Positions 60,111 to 64,000 of a DNA stretch of 64,000 bases are shown here, one piece after another. The position numbers and the translations under genes were made by a program. The DNA comes from Streptomyces coeruleorubidus (GTDB lineage Bacteria > Actinomycetota > Actinomycetes > Streptomycetales > Streptomycetaceae), in assembly GCF_008705135.1 (NCBI RefSeq), contig NZ_CP023694.1, positions 6,119,001 through 6,183,000 on the forward strand, written 5' to 3'. The first letter of the stretch is position 1; the number at the start of each line of letters is the position of its first letter. The notes under the pieces were generated by a model. The model searched no databases. It saw only the letters and a program-made list of their open reading frames with translations, and had not been told where the DNA came from.

Positions 60111-60926
60111 ATGTGCGGACGGTATGCAGCGAGTCGTAGGCCAGAGGATCTCGCAGGAACCTTTGAGATCGAGAAGTGGGAGCCCGAGGAGACTCTGGAG
60201 CCCGACTACAACGTGGCGCCCACCAAAGAGGTCTACGCCGTCCTCGACCGCCCTCTGAAAGACGCGGACGACCCGCGACCGGTTCGGCAGCTGCGCACGC
60301 TGAAGTGGGGGCTCGTCCCGTCCTGGTCGAAGACCCCCGAGGGCGGCGCCCGGATGATCAACGCCCGCGCGGAGACCGTCCACGAGAAGCCGTCCTACCG
60401 CCGCGCCTTCACCTCCCGGCGCTGCATCCTGCCCGCCGACGGCTACTACGAGTGGGTCACCGGCACGCAGGAGCGCGAGCTGGAGGTCGAGGGGAAGAAG
60501 AAGCGGCCCCGCAAGCAGCCCTACTTCGTGACCCCGGCGGACGGGTCGGTCTTCGCGATGGCCGGGCTGTACGAGTTCTGGCGGGACAAGACGCTGCCGG
60601 ACGACCACCCGCAGGCCTGGTGGGTGACGTGCTCCGTCATCACCACCGAGGCCGAGGCGAGCCCGCTGGCGGTCTCCCCGGCGGACGGTCCGCGGGCCCT
60701 GGCCGAGATCCACCCCCGGATGCCGCTGATGCTGACGCCGGACCGCTGGGACGCCTGGCTGGACCCGTCCCGCACGGACGCCGACGAGCTGCGCGAGCTG
60801 CTCGCCCCGCCGCCCGCCGGGCTGATGCGCGCCTATCCCGTCACGACGGCCGTCAGCAACGTCCGCAACAACGGCCCGGAGCTGCTGAAGGAGCTGGAAG
60901 GGCCGGAAGAGGGCACACTCTTCTGA
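60111..60926 (+). CDS. SRAP-domain protein (YedK/HMCES type)
   Basis: The 271-residue protein begins MCGRYAASR, so after Met removal Cys2 is N-terminal. That is required for the thiazolidine link to abasic sites in single-stranded DNA. Other conserved parts are NARAET, ADGYYEW and IHPRMPLM. It protects abasic sites at stalled forks. An internal low-complexity lysine segment (GKKKRPRKQ) is present. The following gene begins two bases after its stop, suggesting coupling. Confidence 0.9.
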   Translation: MCGRYAASRRPEDLAGTFEIEKWEPEETLEPDYNVAPTKEVYAVLDRPLKDADDPRPVRQLRTLKWGLVPSWSKTPEGGARMINARAETVHEKPSYRRAFTSRRCILPADGYYEWVTGTQERELEVEGKKKRPRKQPYFVTPADGSVFAMAGLYEFWRDKTLPDDHPQAWWVTCSVITTEAEASPLAVSPADGPRALAEIHPRMPLMLTPDRWDAWLDPSRTDADELRELLAPPPAGLMRAYPVTTAVSNVRNNGPELLKELEGPEEGTLF

Positions 60927-60927
60927 C

Positions 60928-61593
60928 GTGACGGATGTGAACGATGTGACCAATGCGGCAAACGTGACGACGGAGACCGTCGAGACCGACGCCGGCCCCG
61001 CCAGAATCACCTGGCACACGGCGGGAAAGCCCCGGCTGGTCCTCGCCGTCAGCCACGGCGCCGGCGGCGGCATCGAGGCCCGCGACCTGAAGGCCCTGGC
61101 CGCCGCCCTGCCCGCCCACGGCGTCACCGTGGCCCGTGTGGAGCAGCCCTGGCGAGTGGCCGGGAAGAAGCTCGCGCCCGCGCCGAAGACCCTGGACCTC
61201 GGGTGGCGGGGCATCTGGCCCGCCCTCGCCGAGCCCGGCCTGCCGGTCGTGTCCGGCGGACGCAGTGCCGGGGCACGCGTGGCCTGCCGTACCGCCACCG
61301 AGCTCGGCGCCCGCGCGGTCCTCGCCCTCAGCTTCCCCCTCCACCCGCCCGGCAGGCCCGAGAAGTCCCGCGCCGCCGAACTGCTGGGTTCCGGGGTTCC
61401 CACCCTGGTCGTCCAGGGCGGGAACGACCCGTTCGGGAATCCCGGGGAGTTTCCCGAGGGGCCCTACGAGCTCGTCGAGGTGCCGCACGGCGATCACGGT
61501 TTCGCCGTCCCCAAGCGCGCGGAGATCACGCAGGAGGAGGCAGTGGCGGTCATCACGGACGCGGTCGTGGAGTGGACCGGGTCACTCGGGTAA
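60928..61593 (+). CDS. Alpha/beta hydrolase (dienelactone-hydrolase-like)
   Basis: The 221-residue protein is a compact alpha/beta hydrolase with the nucleophile elbow GGRSAGARVA, a VVQGGNDPFG aspartate strand and a VPHGDHGF histidine turn, so a full Ser-Asp-His triad is likely. It is related to the KANL3/TEX30-like family of small hydrolases. The GTG start is two bases after the SRAP gene. The substrate is unknown. The sigR promoter region follows at once. Confidence 0.8.
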   Translation: MTDVNDVTNAANVTTETVETDAGPARITWHTAGKPRLVLAVSHGAGGGIEARDLKALAAALPAHGVTVARVEQPWRVAGKKLAPAPKTLDLGWRGIWPALAEPGLPVVSGGRSAGARVACRTATELGARAVLALSFPLHPPGRPEKSRAAELLGSGVPTLVVQGGNDPFGNPGEFPEGPYELVEVPHGDHGFAVPKRAEITQEEAVAVITDAVVEWTGSLG

Positions 61594-61599
61594 AGCTCC

Positions 61600-61626
61600 G
61601 GGAATGCCGGGGCGGCGAGCACTGTT
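61600..61626 (+). promoter_or_regulatory. SigR-dependent promoter of sigR (p2 type)
   Basis: GGGAAT at 61600-61605, an 18-base spacer and GTT at 61624-61626 match the known SigR consensus exactly. This autoregulated promoter would give a transcript able to make the long form of SigR. Confidence 0.8.
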
Positions 61627-61849
61627 GTGCGGGACGTACGTGCTGGAGACCAGCACCGACGCCGTAGGAGAGGAAGTCCGCCGCATGGGTTCGACCATCT
61701 GCCCGAGCCGCAGCAGCCGTGCCGACCTGGACTGGACGGTGCTGCACGCGGCCAGGACCGCCCCTATTCGGGCGGCGGGCGGACCGGATCGTCGTCTATC
61801 CTCCGATTCGGGTGAGACCGGTCTCGGTCTCACGAGAACACTGGAGGAG

Positions 61850-62536
61850 GTGGGTCCGGTCACTGGGACCGACGCAGGGACCGAACACGGCCAGGCGGAG
61901 CAGCCCGAGGGCCAGGGTGGCACGGGCGCGGAGACGGCCGCGGAGCGCAACGCGCGCTTCGAGCGGGACGCGCTCGAGTTCCTCGACCAGATGTACTCGG
62001 CCGCGCTGCGCATGACGCGCAACCCGGCCGACGCGGAGGACCTGGTGCAGGAGACGTATGCCAAGGCGTACGCGTCCTTCCACCAGTTCCGTGAGGGCAC
62101 CAACCTCAAGGCGTGGCTGTACCGGATCCTCACCAACACCTTCATCAACTCGTACCGCAAGAAGCAGCGCGAACCGCAGCGCTCGGCGGCCGAGGAGATC
62201 GAGGACTGGCAGCTCGCCCGCGCCGAGTCGCACATGTCGACGGGCTTGCGCTCCGCGGAGTCGCAGGCGCTCGACCACCTGCCCGACTCGGACGTGAAGC
62301 AAGCGCTCCAGGCGATCCCCGAGGAGTTCCGCATCGCCGTGTATCTCGCGGACGTCGAGGGCTTTGCGTACAAGGAGATCGCCGACATCATGGGGACACC
62401 CATCGGTACGGTGATGTCCCGGCTGCACCGGGGACGCCGTCAGCTGCGCGGCATGCTGGAGGACTACGCCCGTGACCGCGGGATGGTCCCGGCCGGCGCC
62501 GGAGAGTCGAACGAAGCGAAAGGCTCGGGGTCATGA
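61850..62536 (+). CDS. sigR: Disulfide-stress ECF sigma factor SigR
   Basis: This 228-residue sigma factor directs transcription of thioredoxin and mycothiol genes when RsrA is oxidised. Region 2 spans about residues 40-100 (FLDQMYSAALRMTRNPADAEDLVQETYAKAYASFHQF) and region 4 about 140-200 (AIPEEFRIAVYLADVEGFAYKEIADIMGTPIGTVMSRLHRG). The usual GTG start is at 61850. An in-frame ATG at 61685 gives exactly 55 extra residues, the length of the unstable long form known from S. coelicolor. The rsrA start overlaps the stop. Confidence 0.95.
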   Translation: MGPVTGTDAGTEHGQAEQPEGQGGTGAETAAERNARFERDALEFLDQMYSAALRMTRNPADAEDLVQETYAKAYASFHQFREGTNLKAWLYRILTNTFINSYRKKQREPQRSAAEEIEDWQLARAESHMSTGLRSAESQALDHLPDSDVKQALQAIPEEFRIAVYLADVEGFAYKEIADIMGTPIGTVMSRLHRGRRQLRGMLEDYARDRGMVPAGAGESNEAKGSGS

Positions 62537-62844
62537 GCTGCGGAGAGCCGCACGAGACGGATTGCAGCGAGATCCTCGATCATCTCTACGAGTTCCTCGA
62601 CCGTGAGATGCCGGACTCGGACTGCGTGAAGTTCGAGCACCACTTCGAGGAATGCTCGCCCTGTCTGGAGAAGTACGGGCTCGAGCAGGCCGTGAAGAAG
62701 CTGGTCAAGCGCTGCTGCGGGCATGACGACGTGCCGGGCGACCTGCGTGACAAGGTCATGGGGCGGATCGAGCTGATCCGCTCCGGCCAGGCCGTCCCCG
62801 AGCAGGACGTCACGGCTTCGCCTGCCACGCCGCAGGAATCCTGA
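62533..62844 (+). CDS. rsrA: Zinc-containing redox anti-sigma factor RsrA
   Basis: The 103-residue ZAS-family protein binds zinc through Cys11, His37, Cys41 and Cys44 (HHFEECSPC). Other cysteines are Cys3, Cys31, Cys61 and Cys62. In the reduced form it holds SigR; oxidation to a disulfide releases zinc and frees SigR. Its ATG overlaps the sigR stop (ATGA), so the two are made in balance. Confidence 0.95.
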   Translation: MSCGEPHETDCSEILDHLYEFLDREMPDSDCVKFEHHFEECSPCLEKYGLEQAVKKLVKRCCGHDDVPGDLRDKVMGRIELIRSGQAVPEQDVTASPATPQES

Positions 62845-62997
62845 CACTCCTGCGCTTTTCAACTACCCCGCCTCTGAAGGGGTAGTCATCCTCGAACGCA
62901 TCACTCGAACGTGCTAATCCGCGGGTTATCGGCCCGCGGAGTCCCCCGTCCGCGTCCTAGGCTCCGGGCCTGACGGAGACGGCCGGGGGAGGGGCGT

Positions 62998-64000
62998 ATG
63001 GAAGCGGTACCGGTGCGGGCGCGTGTGTACGTCGCCTGTGTCCTGGCCGCCGCCCTCCTCTGTCTGCTGCCGCTGCCGGGCGTCCGTACGCCCTGGTGGG
63101 CCGTGGCCTTGCTCGCCGCGCTGTACGCGGGCTGCGAGCGCGTCGCCCGGTCCCGGTTCGTCGGGATCTCCCATCCGGCCGGGACCTTCTACCCCGTGCT
63201 GCTCGCCGGTGCCTTCCTGCTGCCCGCGCCCGCCGCCGCCCTGGTGGCCGTGCCCGGTGCACTGCTCTCGCATGTCGAGCAGCGGCCCGTGGCGCTGCGC
63301 CGGGTCTGGCGGGCCGCCCAGCTCGTCCTCGGGGTGTGGGCCGCCGCCCGGGTGCACCGGGCGCTCGGCGGACGGGACGCGGTCGCCGCCGGTGACGTGC
63401 CCTACGCGCTCGGCCCGGCCGGGGCGGCCGTGCTGGCGTTCTGCCTGGTGCTCGCGGTGCTGGACGGCGGGATCCTGGCCGTCGCCGAGCGCGTGCCGGT
63501 GCGGCGGGCCTGGCGGGGGCTCGTGTCGCGCTCCCTCGCGCCCATCGCCGTGCACGGGCTGGCCGGGCTGATGATGGCCGTGCTGTGGCGCAGCCCCTAC
63601 GGCCCCGTGGCCGCGTTGCTCGTGCTGCTGCCGATGTGCGTCTCCTGGTGGGCCTTCGCGCAGTACCACCGGGAACGGGCCGCCCACCAGGCGACCATCC
63701 GGGCGCTCGTCCAGGCCGTCGACATCAAGGACGGCTACACGCGGGGCCACAGCGAGCGGGTCGGGCAGGCCTCCATGATGATCGCGCGCGAGCTGGGCAT
63801 GGACGACGAGCGCGTCGAGGTGCTCCGGTTCGCCGGGATCCTGCACGACGTCGGCAAGCTCGGCGTCCCCACCCGGCTGCTCAGGAAGGACGGGCCGCTG
63901 ACGCCCGAGGAGCGGCGGGTGATCGAGCTGCACCCCGAGTACGGGCACGAGATGGTGCGCGGCATCGGCTTCCTCGGGGAGGCCCGCGCCGCCGTGCTGC
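62998..64000 (+). CDS. Membrane protein with HD phosphohydrolase domain (partial)
   Basis: The gene starts at an ATG four bases after a GGAGGGG site and runs off the window, so only about 334 residues are visible. The first 230 hold about seven membrane helices of a sensor type. The remainder begins an HD domain (VDIKDGYTRGHSERVGQASM, then HDVGKLGVPTRLL, with HPEYGHEM further on). This is the layout of HD-GYP-type proteins that cleave cyclic di-GMP or related nucleotides, but the GYP motif would lie beyond the window end. Confidence 0.85.
   Translation, partial: MEAVPVRARVYVACVLAAALLCLLPLPGVRTPWWAVALLAALYAGCERVARSRFVGISHPAGTFYPVLLAGAFLLPAPAAALVAVPGALLSHVEQRPVALRRVWRAAQLVLGVWAAARVHRALGGRDAVAAGDVPYALGPAGAAVLAFCLVLAVLDGGILAVAERVPVRRAWRGLVSRSLAPIAVHGLAGLMMAVLWRSPYGPVAALLVLLPMCVSWWAFAQYHRERAAHQATIRALVQAVDIKDGYTRGHSERVGQASMMIARELGMDDERVEVLRFAGILHDVGKLGVPTRLLRKDGPLTPEERRVIELHPEYGHEMVRGIGFLGEARAAVL

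Noticed and set aside
1..64000. CRISPR array or insertion sequence
   Set aside because: No regularly spaced repeat array and no transposase were found; the tandem repeats noted have no spacers.

Overview
This window is high-GC actinobacterial DNA and almost certainly comes from a Streptomyces chromosome. The gene content points there: tripeptidyl aminopeptidases of the Slp type, AdnAB, wblC, hisN, sigR-rsrA, two initiator tRNA genes and a pSAM2-type integrated element. From memory, the order wblC ... UPF0182 ... hisN ... aroA ... sigR-rsrA follows the S. coelicolor SCO518x-SCO521x region. The block adnA-adnB-nudC-mrx1-uvrD2-wblC-ABC1 kinase-DUF2342-PDZ/Lon-UPF0182 also mirrors the M. tuberculosis Rv3193c-Rv3202c neighbourhood.

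Positions 1 to about 10.6 kb are an accessory region. Read from the integrase leftwards, it holds a tyrosine integrase, an Xis-like excisionase, a RepSA-type rolling-circle initiator, small zinc and membrane proteins of the spread (Spd) type, an FtsK-like DNA translocase (TraB/TraSA type) and a conserved small protein. Next come a GntR (KorSA-like) repressor facing three matching palindromic operators, an XRE regulator, a Nudix protein resembling the pSAM2 immunity factor Pif, and a colicin/pyocin-immunity-like small protein. This is a complete actinomycete integrative and conjugative element (AICE) gene set. Left of it are structured non-coding DNA with large inverted repeats, one small secreted protein of unknown function, and about 750 bases without a convincing gene. 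I could not find a tRNA or a direct repeat that would define the element's ends.

From 10.7 kb onwards the DNA is core chromosome. 10.7-17.4 kb carries two paralogous secreted S33 peptidases, a large kinase-like/flippase-like membrane protein and an alkyltransferase-like protein without the catalytic cysteine. 17.6-31.9 kb is a DNA-repair, redox and antibiotic-response block: AdnA, AdnB, an M20 dipeptidase, NudC, a methyltransferase, mycoredoxin, UvrD2 and then WblC behind a long leader with an upstream reading frame and a strong terminator. 32-45.4 kb carries an ABC1 kinase coupled to a ThiF-like protein, a metallopeptidase, a TerD/AIM24 cluster, a Nudix-DUF2342 pair, an epimerase, MoaE, a PDZ/Lon-like protease and a PPA1309-family protein. 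45.5-54.1 kb carries a UPF0182 membrane protein, two identical fMet tRNAs flanking a Sel1-repeat protein, a substrate-binding protein without a signal peptide, and a divergent Fur(CatR)-catalase pair. 54.1-64 kb carries a CBS protein, HisN, a TetR/SMR pair, RsgA-AroA, an M50 peptidase, an SRAP protein, a hydrolase, the disulfide-stress sigma factor SigR with its zinc anti-sigma factor RsrA, and the start of an HD-domain membrane protein that runs off the window.

Two genes (TerD-AIM24 at 36.1-37.9 kb and the epimerase at 41.6-42.8 kb) each need a single inserted base to read through. Both are written as probable frameshifts. All calls come from reading sequence and recognising motifs; no database search was run.
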